Source: Chitinophaga varians (lineage in GTDB: Bacteria > Bacteroidota > Bacteroidia > Chitinophagales > Chitinophagaceae). Taken from it: DNA of 64,000 nt. Each line of letters starts with the position of its first letter. Position 1 is the first letter of the stretch. The stretch covers positions 1,426,001-1,490,000 of the forward strand of contig NZ_JABAIA010000003.1 of assembly GCF_012641275.1 (NCBI RefSeq). The letters are read 5' to 3'. Positions 1 to 7,766 of this stretch are shown here, piece after piece. The translations under genes were made by a program, and so were the position numbers. The notes under the pieces are model-generated. The model was not told the DNA's origin. It worked only from the letters and a program-made list of their open reading frames with translations, and searched no databases.

Positions 1-1
1 G

Positions 2-394
2 GATGATTACCTGAGCAGGTTTACGCCACAACAACTCACATCAGACATCAACAATTTTTCCAATCAATGGCTTATGGTATATGCCGACAAGGAGCCGGCC
101 GGATATGCGCTGATCACCTCCGCCGGGAAACGGCCGGATGTACTCACTGAAAAAAAGGTAAAACGGCTGGCCGGCTTTGGCGTTTTGCAACAATACCAGC
201 ACAGCGGCTGCGCAGCGGTATTAATGAAAAAGTGCCTGCAGGCAGGACAATCCTATGACGCACTGTGGATGCATGAGCATGCCGGCAACCCGTTGTTGCC
301 CTACTTTGAGGAAAACAATTTCCGGCAGACAGGTCAACAGGACGAATTGGAAGCGCTGCCCTTACAGGGTGTATACCTGATCAGGCGAAAATGA
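2..394 (+). CDS. GNAT family N-acetyltransferase, 5'-truncated by window edge
   Basis: The reading frame is open from base 2, so the gene begins before the window and only its C-terminal ~130 residues are seen. The visible part reads like a GNAT acyltransferase C-terminal half: a beta strand with AGYALI, a segment with GFGVLQQYQHSGCAAVLM corresponding to the acetyl-CoA pyrophosphate-binding strand-helix, then an AGNPLLPYFEENNF segment that matches the usual closing turn in which the protein contacts the acceptor. The family transfers an acetyl group from acetyl-CoA to an amine; the substrate cannot be read from this fragment. An internal ATG at position 74 gives a shorter frame but would remove conserved N-terminal sequence, so I prefer the open frame. 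Confidence 0.75.
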   Translation, partial: DDYLSRFTPQQLTSDINNFSNQWLMVYADKEPAGYALITSAGKRPDVLTEKKVKRLAGFGVLQQYQHSGCAAVLMKKCLQAGQSYDALWMHEHAGNPLLPYFEENNFRQTGQQDELEALPLQGVYLIRRK

Positions 395-481
395 TTAAAT
401 TACCAGGAGGAAGGCTGGCCCGATAGTACTTTTAAACGGGCAGGCCGACTTCCTGGCACATCATTTTATGCACTAACAGTT

Positions 482-1753
482 ATGCTTATACGCAAATCCC
501 TCCGGCCATTGTTACTGGCCTTCGCGCTCTACAACCAGACAGCCGCCGCACAGGCGCCCCATATTCCCAACGCCGTTGAGGTCCGTTCCATAGATCCGTC
601 GGACGACCGCTATGCAGACCTGGAGCCGCTCCGCGCCGCTATCGGCCGCTCCAGGATAGTGCTGCTCGGGGAACAGACACACGGAGAAGCCACTACGTTT
701 CTCGCCAAAACACGGCTTATTAAATTCCTGCATGAAAAGATGGGATTTGAAGTGCTGGCATTTGAAAGTGGTCTGTACGACTGCGCCCGTATCTGGGACA
801 ACACCGTCAAAGGCGGACAGTTTTCCAAAGAAGTCATAGGCAGCCTGTTCTTCATGTATGCCACCAGCAAACAGATGCAGCCCCTGCATGACTACATTCA
901 GGCAAACGTGAAGAGCCGTACGCCGCTCGTCGTGACCGGTTTCGAGAGCCAGCATTCCGGCGAATTTGCCAAGACGAAGCTATTCCCCGATTTTGACCAA
1001 TTCCTGCAACAAAAACATATCTCCCTTCCGGACAGCAGCTGGCAACTGTTTCAGCGTGTTGCCCTGGCCACCTTTGCCTCCAACCAGTACAGGCCTGCCG
1101 CTGCGGAACAGGAAACGTTTTTCAAAGTACTGAATAAGCTCAAAGCCACGTTGTCCAAAGAAGCGGACAACCCTGCACACTTCACTGCCTCTCCCGGTTT
1201 CTGGTTAAAAATCACCGAAAGTATCGAGTCGCAGGCATTGCGTTACTGGGGCCTTGTGACCGGCAATGAGCTAAGCGTGCGCGACAAGCAGATGGCAGAA
1301 AATTTTATCTGGCTGGCCGAGAAAGCCTTCCCTGGTAAAAAAATTATCGTGTGGGCACATAACATCCACATCTCCAAAAATACCAGTCAGCTAACAGACG
1401 CTAATGACAAGCCCATACCTTTCCTGCAAACATATGTGCCTATGGGCGCCACGGTGAGCAAACATTTCGGCAAAGCAGCGTATGTTATCGGCTTCTCCGG
1501 TTCTACCGGAACTTACATTGACTTTAATAACGGTCAAACCGCTAACGTACCGCCTGTAGTGCCGGGCAGCGTGGAGGGACAGCTCGATGCCAGCGGCTAT
1601 GCACAGGCGTTTACAGACTACCGCACCGCCAAGGGCTGGTTGCAGCAAAAACAACAGGCCACCCTGTTTGACTTTATCCCGACGAAAGGTATCTGGCCGG
1701 AGATTTTCGACGGTCTTTTTTACATACACGCCTCCACGCCGGTAGACCGTTGA
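482..1753 (+). CDS. Erythromycin esterase family protein
   Basis: 423 residues. An N-terminal hydrophobic stretch ending in AAAQA (residues ~8-24) looks like a signal peptide, so the mature enzyme is probably periplasmic. The family signature is clear: LLGEQTHGEA around residues 61-70 with the conserved catalytic His67, followed by FESG at 94-97 and later VWAHNIHIS, all hallmarks of the EreA/EreB/succinoglycan-biosynthesis esterase fold. Characterised EreA and EreB hydrolyse the macrolide lactone, but many chromosomal homologues are not proven resistance enzymes, so substrate is open. The gene stands alone, with a weak inverted repeat before it (~401-460) and a long hairpin after it. Confidence 0.88.
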   Translation: MLIRKSLRPLLLAFALYNQTAAAQAPHIPNAVEVRSIDPSDDRYADLEPLRAAIGRSRIVLLGEQTHGEATTFLAKTRLIKFLHEKMGFEVLAFESGLYDCARIWDNTVKGGQFSKEVIGSLFFMYATSKQMQPLHDYIQANVKSRTPLVVTGFESQHSGEFAKTKLFPDFDQFLQQKHISLPDSSWQLFQRVALATFASNQYRPAAAEQETFFKVLNKLKATLSKEADNPAHFTASPGFWLKITESIESQALRYWGLVTGNELSVRDKQMAENFIWLAEKAFPGKKIIVWAHNIHISKNTSQLTDANDKPIPFLQTYVPMGATVSKHFGKAAYVIGFSGSTGTYIDFNNGQTANVPPVVPGSVEGQLDASGYAQAFTDYRTAKGWLQQKQQATLFDFIPTKGIWPEIFDGLFYIHASTPVDR

Positions 1754-1759
1754 GCCATT

Positions 1760-1832
1760 TTTTCTGATGTACGGTTTTTTGATATGAGGTTGATCAGGTC
1801 GCTTTCAAATCAAAAAATCGTACATCAGAAAA
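1760..1832. repeat. Long imperfect hairpin downstream of the esterase gene
   Basis: Arms of 24 bp at 1760-1783 and 1809-1832 are reverse complements except for one position, separated by a 25-nt loop. The left arm begins TTTTCTGATGTACGG. The stem is AT-rich at its base and only seven bases past the esterase stop codon. It could act as a terminator for the esterase transcript. It is unusually long for that, and may instead be a small mobile or regulatory palindrome preceding the next gene. Confidence 0.7.
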
Positions 1833-1896
1833 TTCCTAAATTATTCCTATCTTAGAATAATTCCTCGTCGCAGCAACCAATAATCAATTTAACCAT

Positions 1897-2208
1897 ATGG
1901 CGTCAATACAGTTCGAGAACGTATCCGCGATCCTTGCAGAAAATCCCGGAGTATTCAGTAAACCCGCCGCAGAAGAGTTATCCCGTTTGACCCACGGCGA
2001 CACGGTGTGTCTTTTTTTCGTTTATGGTTTCAGTACCTCCGGCCGCAAAGCAGAGCGGCTGCTGGCGAGAGTCACGGCCGTGGAAGCCCATCAGTACAAA
2101 GGTATTCTGCTCTCTCCCACCCGACATGTAAAAACAATACAGCAGGGAGATGAAGTTACTTTTTCCAGCGAGCACATTGCTGCAGTACTGGCAGAGAGCC
2201 ACTGTTAA
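1897..2208 (+). CDS. Small hypothetical protein, DUF2314-like
   Basis: 103 residues, no signal peptide or membrane segment. The centre and C-terminal half (ERLLARVTAVEAHQYKGILL, then a GDEVTFSSEHI segment) resembles the small beta-rich DUF2314/YegJ-like fold, in which a protein carries a W/L-V-x-V strand, a K/R-G-x-L turn and a GDxVxF-x-x-E-x-I ending. That match is by eye and tentative. No catalytic motif is evident and neighbours give no functional clue. The gene is a monocistron bracketed by two strong hairpins (1760-1832 and 2233-2272). Confidence 0.7.
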   Translation: MASIQFENVSAILAENPGVFSKPAAEELSRLTHGDTVCLFFVYGFSTSGRKAERLLARVTAVEAHQYKGILLSPTRHVKTIQQGDEVTFSSEHIAAVLAESHC

Positions 2209-2232
2209 GCGTTTCCCCCTTTTATCTTTTTC

Positions 2233-2272
2233 AAAATGAGACAGCAGCAGTATACTGCTGCTGTCTCATTTT
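2233..2272. terminator. Perfect 40-bp palindromic terminator
   Basis: AAAATGAGACAGCAGCAGTA followed directly by its exact reverse complement. The A/T ends give an A-run on one side and a T-run on the other, as in a bidirectional intrinsic terminator. It lies 24 bases after the stop of the small hypothetical gene and before the DoxX promoter. Confidence 0.8.
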
Positions 2273-2338
2273 ACACTTCGCCGCAAACACCCCCTAAGAA
2301 TGTCGGATTCACACAACATACGTTATCGCAATTGACAC

Positions 2339-2346
2339 TACTTTTG
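2339..2346 (+). promoter_or_regulatory. Bacteroidota -7 promoter box for doxX-like gene
   Basis: TACTTTTG matches the Bacteroidota primary-sigma -7 consensus TAnnTTTG exactly. It lies about 100 bases before the DoxX-like start codon. No convincing TTTG -33 element is seen at the usual 19-21 nt spacing. Confidence 0.45.
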
Positions 2347-2445
2347 TATCAGTCAATCACCACAAGGATTTCCGGAAAGATTTGATGGCGATTGGCAAAC
2401 AGAAAAATTTACTATTCATTAAAACCTACACAAAAAACTACACAC

Positions 2446-2835
2446 ATGACAACGATAACAGCTCCTACCAAATCAGTACGCATCACCGGCAAAGTGATCA
2501 GTATCATCGTAATTCTTTTTATGCTGTTTGATGCGATTATGAAAGTGATCCAGAATAAATACTCCATGGAAGGCTCTGTAGCCCTGGGATGGCCGGCTTC
2601 ACAGGTACAATTCATTGGTTTTGTACTGCTGGTCGCTACCATTCTGTATGCTATTCCCCGTACAGCCGTACTGGGCGCCATTCTGATCACGGCTTACCTT
2701 GGCGGCGCCGTGGCCATTATGATCCGTGTGGCGCAGCCGTTTTGGTTCGCAGTAGTGATGGGCGTACTCACCTGGGCAGGATTATACCTGCAGGACAACG
2801 GTGTTCGTAATCTGATACCTTTGCGTAAAGATTAA
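2446..2835 (+). CDS. DoxX-like family membrane protein
   Basis: 129 residues from the ATG at 2446. An upstream in-frame TTG at 2392 would add 18 non-hydrophobic residues and is less likely. Four hydrophobic segments (roughly residues 12-30, 45-65, 70-90 and 95-115) give the four-helix arrangement of DoxX/DoxX_2 proteins, and AIMKVIQ in the first helix is typical of the family. Some DoxX-type proteins are linked to thiosulfate:quinone oxidoreductase or oxidative-stress membrane complexes, but most have no assigned activity. It stands alone between a palindromic terminator and a convergent GNAT gene. Confidence 0.85.
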   Translation: MTTITAPTKSVRITGKVISIIVILFMLFDAIMKVIQNKYSMEGSVALGWPASQVQFIGFVLLVATILYAIPRTAVLGAILITAYLGGAVAIMIRVAQPFWFAVVMGVLTWAGLYLQDNGVRNLIPLRKD

Positions 2836-2897
2836 CCGCTGATTAATCTCATGACCTTTCCGGGGAAATTGGTGCATCACCAGTTTCCCCGTTTTTT

Positions 2898-3347
2898 TTA
2901 TCCGGACACATGGGACGCTTCTTCGGACGTGCGTTTAAGATAGACGTCCGGCCGGTGTACCTCCATTATGGATGCCGCATTGCCCGGGCTCCTGAAACCA
3001 TATCCACGGTACAACTCATGTGCGTCGCGCGTGCTCAGCATGAACCGGCGCAGTTTTCCCACCCAGGGCTGATCTGTCAGAAAACCCATCATACTTTTGG
3101 AAATACCCCTGCCCCGGTAATCAGGCAACACAAACACATCTGCCACCCAGCCAAACGTATGGTAGTCTGTGATGACGCGGGCAAAAGCAACCTGCTTGTT
3201 GTCCAGGAACACGCCGACACAAAAAGAGTTTTCCAGCGATGCTTTTACTATATCAAAATCGATCCCTTTGGCCCAGTAGGAATCGTTTTGCAGGAACTGA
3301 TGTATTGCCGCGAGGTCCATTTGCGCGGCTCCTGTTTTTATCTCCAT
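2898..3347 (-). CDS. GNAT family N-acetyltransferase
   Basis: 149 residues from the ATG at 3347; a longer frame from 3392 would run into the divergent promoter region. The central WVADVFVLPDYRGRGISKSM is a textbook GNAT motif A, with the R-G-R-G-I-S loop binding the acetyl-CoA pyrophosphate, and the C-terminal DAHELYRGYGF is the typical GNAT tail. It is a cytosolic acetyltransferase for an unknown amine. It is transcribed divergently from a MocR-type regulator only 94 bp away, an arrangement in which the regulator commonly controls the neighbouring enzyme. Confidence 0.9.
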   Translation of the reverse strand: MEIKTGAAQMDLAAIHQFLQNDSYWAKGIDFDIVKASLENSFCVGVFLDNKQVAFARVITDYHTFGWVADVFVLPDYRGRGISKSMMGFLTDQPWVGKLRRFMLSTRDAHELYRGYGFRSPGNAASIMEVHRPDVYLKRTSEEASHVSG

Positions 3348-3387
3348 CTGAAAAAGTTTTAACAAAAATGGGAAAAAACAGCGCATG

Positions 3388-3427
3388 GACACAGTTACAG
3401 TTTTTGTATTTTTGATAGATACAGTTA
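3388..3427 (+). promoter_or_regulatory. Candidate MocR operator: direct repeats flanking a -7 box
   Basis: GACACAGTTA (3388-3397) and GATACAGTTA (3418-3427) match at 9 of 10 bases with a 30-bp period, about three helical turns. Between them lies TATTTTTG (3407-3414), an exact Bacteroidota -7 box. MocR/GabR/PdxR regulators are known to bind direct repeats near their own promoters, so this fits an operator in the divergent region. The promoter position also makes the ATG at 3385 an unlikely start. Confidence 0.55.
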
Positions 3428-3441
3428 ATAAACGGGGAATT

Positions 3442-4854
3442 ATGAAGAAGGACTATATCTATCAACAGATAGCACAGAAAATCACACAATTGATCCGTGG
3501 CGGCGTATTAAAGCCGGGCGACAAACTGCCTTCCATCCGTACTATCTGCCAGGAACAGGGTATCAGCATGAACACCGCCAAACGGGTATATCTTGATCTG
3601 GAAAGCAAAGCGTTGATCACCTCCAAACCGCAATCCGGCTACTTCGTTGCCCAAACAAGTCTCCGGCAGTTGCCCTTACCTGCTGCCAGCAAACCATCCG
3701 GAAAAGACAGCCGGTCCATCCCTCATCAACTGATCAGTAAAATATATGGCGAAACGGAGCGCAAAGGTGTGACGTTTTTTTCCGTTGGCGTGCCGGCACC
3801 AGAGCTATTGCCTGTGGCCAAGCTCAACAAATGTTTATTAAAAGCGTCCCGCGAACTGAAAGACAGCAGTACCGGTTATGAGCCGTTGCCCGGCAACGAA
3901 AAATTACGCCAGGCCGTGGCCAGACGCAGTTTTATGTGGGGTGGCAGTCTATCTCCCGATGATATCATCACCACCTGTGGAGGTATGAATGCTATTAGTC
4001 TCTGTATGCTGGCCCTGACCAAACCCGGCGATACCATTGTTACCGAGAGCCCGCTGTTTTCAGGTATCCTGCAATTGGCACAGAGCATGGGATTGCGGGT
4101 ATTGGAACTGCCTACTGACCCGCAAACGGGTATCGACCTGAAAGCACTAAAGGCTGTCGTTAAGGATATCAACCTGTGTCTGCTGGTGCCCAATTTCAGT
4201 ACGCCGTTGGGCTGTTGCATGCCGGACGCGCATAAAAAAGCCGTTGTACAGTTGCTGGACCAGCACAATGTTCCATTGATAGAAGACGACCTGTATAGCG
4301 ACCTGTATTTTGGCGCCTCCCGGCCTTCCACCTGCAAAGCTTTTGACAAAACGGGGAATGTATTGTGGTGCAGTTCTGTTTCCAAAACACTGGCACCAGG
4401 CTACCGCGTCGGCTGGGTATCGCCCGGCCGTTATAAGGAGCAGCTGCTCCGGATGAAATACGTACATATGTTGTCCACCTCTCCCCTTACCCAGGAGGCT
4501 ATTGCCACGTTTCTGGAAAACGGCGGTTATGACCTGCACCTGCGTAAGTTAAGGGATACATTGCATACTAACTGCATCCGCTATACGAATACAATAGCTG
4601 CCCATTTTCCCGAAGGCACCCGCATATCGCGGCCGCAAGGGGGACTGTCGCTCTGGGTGGAGCTATGCAAAGACATTGATGCGACAGAGCTTTATGAGCA
4701 GGCCATCCGGCAGAAGATCAGTATTTCGCCGGGGCGGATGTTTACGCTGCAACAGCAGTTTGACAATTGCCTTCGGATAGCGATAGGCATGCCCTGGTCA
4801 GATCAGTTGCAGCGCAAGCTTCAACAGCTGGGCAGGATTGCGGGGAATTTATAA
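3442..4854 (+). CDS. MocR-family transcriptional regulator (GntR wHTH plus aminotransferase domain)
   Basis: 470 residues from the ATG at 3442. Residues ~5-75 form a GntR winged helix: KPGDKLPSIRTICQEQGIS, then the recognition helix and an LITSKPQSGYFV wing. After a linker, residues ~105-465 form a class I/II aminotransferase domain with the PLP-binding lysine Lys315 in SSVSKTLAPGYRVGW. MocR proteins sense PLP or a PLP adduct of an amine and regulate genes nearby, often a divergent one. Here the partner is the GNAT gene at 2898-3347, so an amine or amino-acid effector is a reasonable guess. Its 3' end overlaps the convergent SMI1/KNR4 gene by 6 bp. Confidence 0.93.
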   Translation: MKKDYIYQQIAQKITQLIRGGVLKPGDKLPSIRTICQEQGISMNTAKRVYLDLESKALITSKPQSGYFVAQTSLRQLPLPAASKPSGKDSRSIPHQLISKIYGETERKGVTFFSVGVPAPELLPVAKLNKCLLKASRELKDSSTGYEPLPGNEKLRQAVARRSFMWGGSLSPDDIITTCGGMNAISLCMLALTKPGDTIVTESPLFSGILQLAQSMGLRVLELPTDPQTGIDLKALKAVVKDINLCLLVPNFSTPLGCCMPDAHKKAVVQLLDQHNVPLIEDDLYSDLYFGASRPSTCKAFDKTGNVLWCSSVSKTLAPGYRVGWVSPGRYKEQLLRMKYVHMLSTSPLTQEAIATFLENGGYDLHLRKLRDTLHTNCIRYTNTIAAHFPEGTRISRPQGGLSLWVELCKDIDATELYEQAIRQKISISPGRMFTLQQQFDNCLRIAIGMPWSDQLQRKLQQLGRIAGNL

Positions 4855-5502
4855 TTCTTTAAAGCTGTAACGGTCTTCCATATACGCCAGGGCGTCTTCT
4901 GTGCGGCAGGAAGCAAAGAGTGTTTCACTGACACCTCCTTCCTTATCGGGAAAATACCATACCAGGGTATCCTGGTACCAGTAGATGATCAGATTACCAG
5001 GTTGGTTGACCACCTTCTCCCAATGCTGCGCGTCTTCCAATACCATCGCTATTTCCTTATCATCCATGCCAGTATAGAGGGCGCTCACCCATTCGTAGCC
5101 GCCCTGTGCAAACTGGTAGTACAGGACTGCTTCGAGAAAAGCGGTCAACGTATCATCTTCCGCGTACCATTTATCATCCGGATATGGGCATTGATATACG
5201 GTAGCCTGGTCACTGGCCGTTTCATTCAAGGCGATGCCCCATACACATACACCCTGATTTTCTTCCAGGAAAACCAGTTTGTCCCCTTCTGTGAAAAGCG
5301 TTTCCAGCGGTGTAAAATGCTGGAAGCTGTCCATCACGGTTTCTTCTTTGCCGGCCAGCCGGTAAAAAGATTGTAGCACAGGTGGCAAAGGACTGCCTGA
5401 CTTTTTTTCCGCTTCCGTTATTTCCGCTGCGCTGACGCCGTCTTCCGGTTGTAATTTCCTGCCCAGCAACCGCTCTATGATAAATTTCAGTTTGTTCTCC
5501 AT
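4849..5502 (-). CDS. SMI1/KNR4 (SUKH) family protein
   Basis: 217 residues. The N-terminal part, with ITEAEKKSGSPLPPVLQSFY around residues 27-46, is the standard SUKH/SMI1-KNR4 opening: a helix, a short LP-P turn and an aromatic helix. It is followed by LETLF and a WGIALNE strand. SUKH proteins include many immunity proteins of contact-dependent toxin systems, but also housekeeping members; no toxin gene is adjacent here. It is cytosolic, without signal peptide. The stop region overlaps the tail of the convergent MocR gene by 6 bp, and the gene has its own upstream region shared with the divergent SDR gene. Confidence 0.8.
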   Translation of the reverse strand: MENKLKFIIERLLGRKLQPEDGVSAAEITEAEKKSGSPLPPVLQSFYRLAGKEETVMDSFQHFTPLETLFTEGDKLVFLEENQGVCVWGIALNETASDQATVYQCPYPDDKWYAEDDTLTAFLEAVLYYQFAQGGYEWVSALYTGMDDKEIAMVLEDAQHWEKVVNQPGNLIIYWYQDTLVWYFPDKEGGVSETLFASCRTEDALAYMEDRYSFKEL

Positions 5503-5658
5503 GCCTGCAAAAATGGAATAAAAAGGAGTATAAACAAATATTCTTTACGCTGGGCAACCTGATCACGACATGGCACAAAAGCCCTTTTAACAACCGCTGG
5601 TGCGTTGATTTGGGCAACTGGCCAAAAGCTATTAACTTACTGTATATAAAACATCACC

Positions 5659-6339
5659 ATGAACGAACTCCGGCAACTGAAAGTGATTGTTACCGGTGCC
5701 AGCGGTATGGTGGGTGAAGGAGTGCTTCATGAATGCCTGCATCACCCACAGGTAGCGCGCGTACTGGTGATCAGCCGCAAGCCCAGTGGCGTCAGTCATC
5801 CCAAATTAACAGAGCTTATTCATCACGATTTCCTGGAGCTGTCTCCTATTGCAGAGCAGCTCCGGGGCTATGATGCCTGCTATTTCTGCCTGGGCGTATC
5901 TTCCATCGGCATCAGTCAGGATGCCTATTATCATCTCACCTATACCCTTACCATGCGGGTCGCCGGTGTACTGAGCGAACAGAACAGCGGTATGGTTTTC
6001 TGCTATGTGTCGGGCGCCGGAACAGACAGCACAGAGAAAGGCCGTCGTGCCTGGGCACGGGTAAAGGGGAAAACTGAAAACGACCTGATGAAGCTGCCAT
6101 TCGGGAAAGTATATGCTTTCCGGCCAGGCTTCATCAGACCCACCAAAGGGCTCAAAAACACCCATACCTTTTACCGTTTCATCAACTGGCTGTACCCCGT
6201 GGGCAGGATCATACAGCCCAATTATTTCTGCACGCTGCGGGAACTGGGCCAGGCGATGGTGAATGTTACGCTGCTGGACTATCCCCGGCAGATCATCAAC
6301 GGAAAAGACATCATCAGGCTAGCCAAAAGCAGCTGCTGA
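5659..6339 (+). CDS. NAD(P)H-binding atypical SDR-type epimerase/dehydratase family protein
   Basis: 226 residues. VIVTGASGMVGEGVL at residues ~9-23 is a Rossmann GxxGxxG dinucleotide-binding motif at the first beta strand, and VSGAG plus the downstream KGKTENDLMKLPF segment occupy the place of the SDR active-site serine and Y-x-x-x-K region, with no canonical Tyr visible, as in atypical (extended-like) SDRs. FRPGFIRP is the usual C-terminal substrate-lobe motif. The reaction is unknown. It precedes a Crp/Fnr regulator by 32 bp on the same strand and may be co-transcribed with it, although that gene has a possible promoter of its own. Confidence 0.85.
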   Translation: MNELRQLKVIVTGASGMVGEGVLHECLHHPQVARVLVISRKPSGVSHPKLTELIHHDFLELSPIAEQLRGYDACYFCLGVSSIGISQDAYYHLTYTLTMRVAGVLSEQNSGMVFCYVSGAGTDSTEKGRRAWARVKGKTENDLMKLPFGKVYAFRPGFIRPTKGLKNTHTFYRFINWLYPVGRIIQPNYFCTLRELGQAMVNVTLLDYPRQIINGKDIIRLAKSSC

Positions 6340-6371
6340 TAATTCCCGTAATTTTCCATTATTTTTACGCC

Positions 6372-6983
6372 ATGACAACTTATGAGCTTCCATCCTGGTA
6401 TCAGCGGCTGATGAAAAAGTACCCGGTGGTGACGCCGGAAGAATGGCAACTGCTGGACTCCATAGCTGTAGTAAAACATATCCGCAAAGGAGAGTCTTTT
6501 CTGCGTTATGGTAAAGTGGCCCGCTACTCCGCTTTTGTTCTCTCCGGCATGTTTAAGTTTTCTATCCTCGATGAGGAGGGCAATGAAAAAATAGTGCGCT
6601 TTGGTTTTGCAGACGACTTCCTCGCCAACTGTGAGAGCTATAATAAGAAAGCACCGTCAGCAGTCAGCATCACCGCTATGGAAGACGCGGTGATATTGCG
6701 TATGAACATCAAAAAACTGCAGCCGCTGTACGATCTGCATATGAACCTGCTGCATGTCAATCTGCAGTTGTTCCAGGAGTTGTCTGAACAGCAGTCGGAG
6801 CACCAGTACATCCTTTCGCTGAAAACGCCGCTGCAGCGGTATCGTTTCCTGCTGGAAAGGCGACCCGCCATTATCCAGAAAATATCCCTCACCAATATCG
6901 CCCGCTACCTCTACACCAGCCGCGAAGCCTTGAGCAGAGCGCGTTTATACCTGCTGGACCAGTCCCGCAACTTTTGTGATTGA
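6372..6983 (+). CDS. Crp/Fnr family transcriptional regulator
   Basis: 203 residues. Residues ~20-120 are a cyclic-nucleotide-binding-like beta-roll (HIRKGESFLRYGK, then FVLSGMFKF and EKIVRFGFADDF), then a long dimerisation helix. The C-terminal ISLTNIARYLYTSREALSRA is the helix-turn-helix. The Arg and Glu that hold cAMP in E. coli Crp are not clearly kept, so the ligand is unknown. A TATTTTTA box at 6360-6367 lies only 4 bases before the ATG, which would give a leaderless transcript. A CRP-type palindrome overlaps this gene's stop codon and sits at the activator position for the next gene. Confidence 0.9.
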   Translation: MTTYELPSWYQRLMKKYPVVTPEEWQLLDSIAVVKHIRKGESFLRYGKVARYSAFVLSGMFKFSILDEEGNEKIVRFGFADDFLANCESYNKKAPSAVSITAMEDAVILRMNIKKLQPLYDLHMNLLHVNLQLFQELSEQQSEHQYILSLKTPLQRYRFLLERRPAIIQKISLTNIARYLYTSREALSRARLYLLDQSRNFCD

Positions 6984-6990
6984 GATCACG
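6975..6990 (+). promoter_or_regulatory. CRP/FNR-type operator TGTGA-N6-TCACG
   Basis: TGTGATTGAGATCACG matches the Crp consensus TGTGA-N6-TCACA at 9 of 10 defined bases. It straddles the stop codon of the crp-like gene. Its centre (6982.5) is about 41 bp before the start site predicted from the -7 box at 7012-7019, the classical class II activator position. Confidence 0.65.
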
Positions 6991-7011
6991 GACGCTGAAA
7001 GAACGAACTGA

Positions 7012-7019
7012 TAATTTTG
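7012..7019 (+). promoter_or_regulatory. -7 promoter box for the alpha/beta hydrolase gene
   Basis: TAATTTTG is an exact match to TAnnTTTG, 18 bases before the ATG at 7038. There is no good -33 TTTG at normal spacing, which is consistent with a promoter that depends on an activator bound at the adjacent CRP-type site. The box also covers an upstream TTG at 7017, ruling that out as start. Confidence 0.6.
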
Positions 7020-7037
7020 CTTCAAAAAAATAATCAT

Positions 7038-7736
7038 ATGAAGCAAAGCATGATTTTATTACACGGACTTTTCGGCGGGCTTAGCAACTGGAAAGGTGTT
7101 ATACAGCATTTTGAATCACGCTATGACATTCACATTCCGTTACTGCCTATTTTTGATCAGCACAAGGAAGACAATCTCAGCTACCTCGTTCATTCCCTGG
7201 AAAAATATATCCAACAACATCAGCTGGAAAAGCCGGTCATCATTGGCAATTCCCTCGGCGGCCATGTGGCCGTCCTTTTTACGCACCGGCATCCCGATAA
7301 AGTATCGCAGCTGGTATTGACCGGCAGTTCCGGTTTGTACGAAAACAACAGTATGGGCAGCTATCCCAAACGGGGCAATTATGAATATATCCGGGAACGG
7401 GTAGCCTATACCTTCCATGATCCCGCCATAGCCACTGATGCCCTGGTAGAAGAAGTGTTTAAGATCACCAGGGACCGTGTCAAGTGCCTGCGTATTGTAC
7501 AAAACGCCAAGTCCGCCAACCGTAATTACGTTGCGCCCCTTTTACCTGAAATAACTACCCCGACGTTATTGATTTGGGGAGATGATGACCGTATTACCCC
7601 GCTGGAAGTGGCCCGTGAATTTGCATCGCTGCTGCCACAGGCGCAACTGGTCATATTGCCGGCATGTGGCCATGCCCCGATGATGGAGCGTCCGGAGGAA
7701 TTCAACCGTATACTGGAAGAGTTTCTGGGGAAATAA
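7038..7736 (+). CDS. Alpha/beta hydrolase
   Basis: 232 residues from the ATG at 7038. The catalytic features of the alpha/beta-hydrolase fold are all present: an HGLFGG oxyanion turn near the N-terminus, the nucleophile elbow GNSLGG at about residues 72-77, an acid in WGDDDRITP, and the base in CGHAPMMERP. The lid region is short. It is cytosolic with no signal sequence. Such enzymes hydrolyse esters or C-C bonds; the substrate is not deducible. Its position just after a Crp/Fnr gene and a CRP-type site suggests it is a direct target of that regulator. Confidence 0.9.
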   Translation: MKQSMILLHGLFGGLSNWKGVIQHFESRYDIHIPLLPIFDQHKEDNLSYLVHSLEKYIQQHQLEKPVIIGNSLGGHVAVLFTHRHPDKVSQLVLTGSSGLYENNSMGSYPKRGNYEYIRERVAYTFHDPAIATDALVEEVFKITRDRVKCLRIVQNAKSANRNYVAPLLPEITTPTLLIWGDDDRITPLEVAREFASLLPQAQLVILPACGHAPMMERPEEFNRILEEFLGK

Positions 7737-7766
7737 TTTAAACGCGTATCGGCAATATTCAAACAA

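Noticed and set aside
512..955. Antisense open frames of 60-150 codons opposite the esterase gene
   Set aside because: They lie wholly inside a well-supported gene, have no domain signals and odd composition; they are by-products of codon bias.
482..1753. Calling the esterase a proven macrolide-resistance gene
   Set aside because: Motifs place it in the erythromycin esterase superfamily, but many chromosomal members are not resistance enzymes and there is no mobile or resistance context.
3385..3441. Longer MocR protein starting at 3385
   Set aside because: The -7 box at 3407-3414 lies inside this stretch and the added residues are unlike MocR N-termini.
4849..5502. SMI1/KNR4 gene as immunity half of a toxin system
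   Set aside because: No polymorphic toxin, Rhs or secretion gene is adjacent; the family includes many non-immunity proteins.
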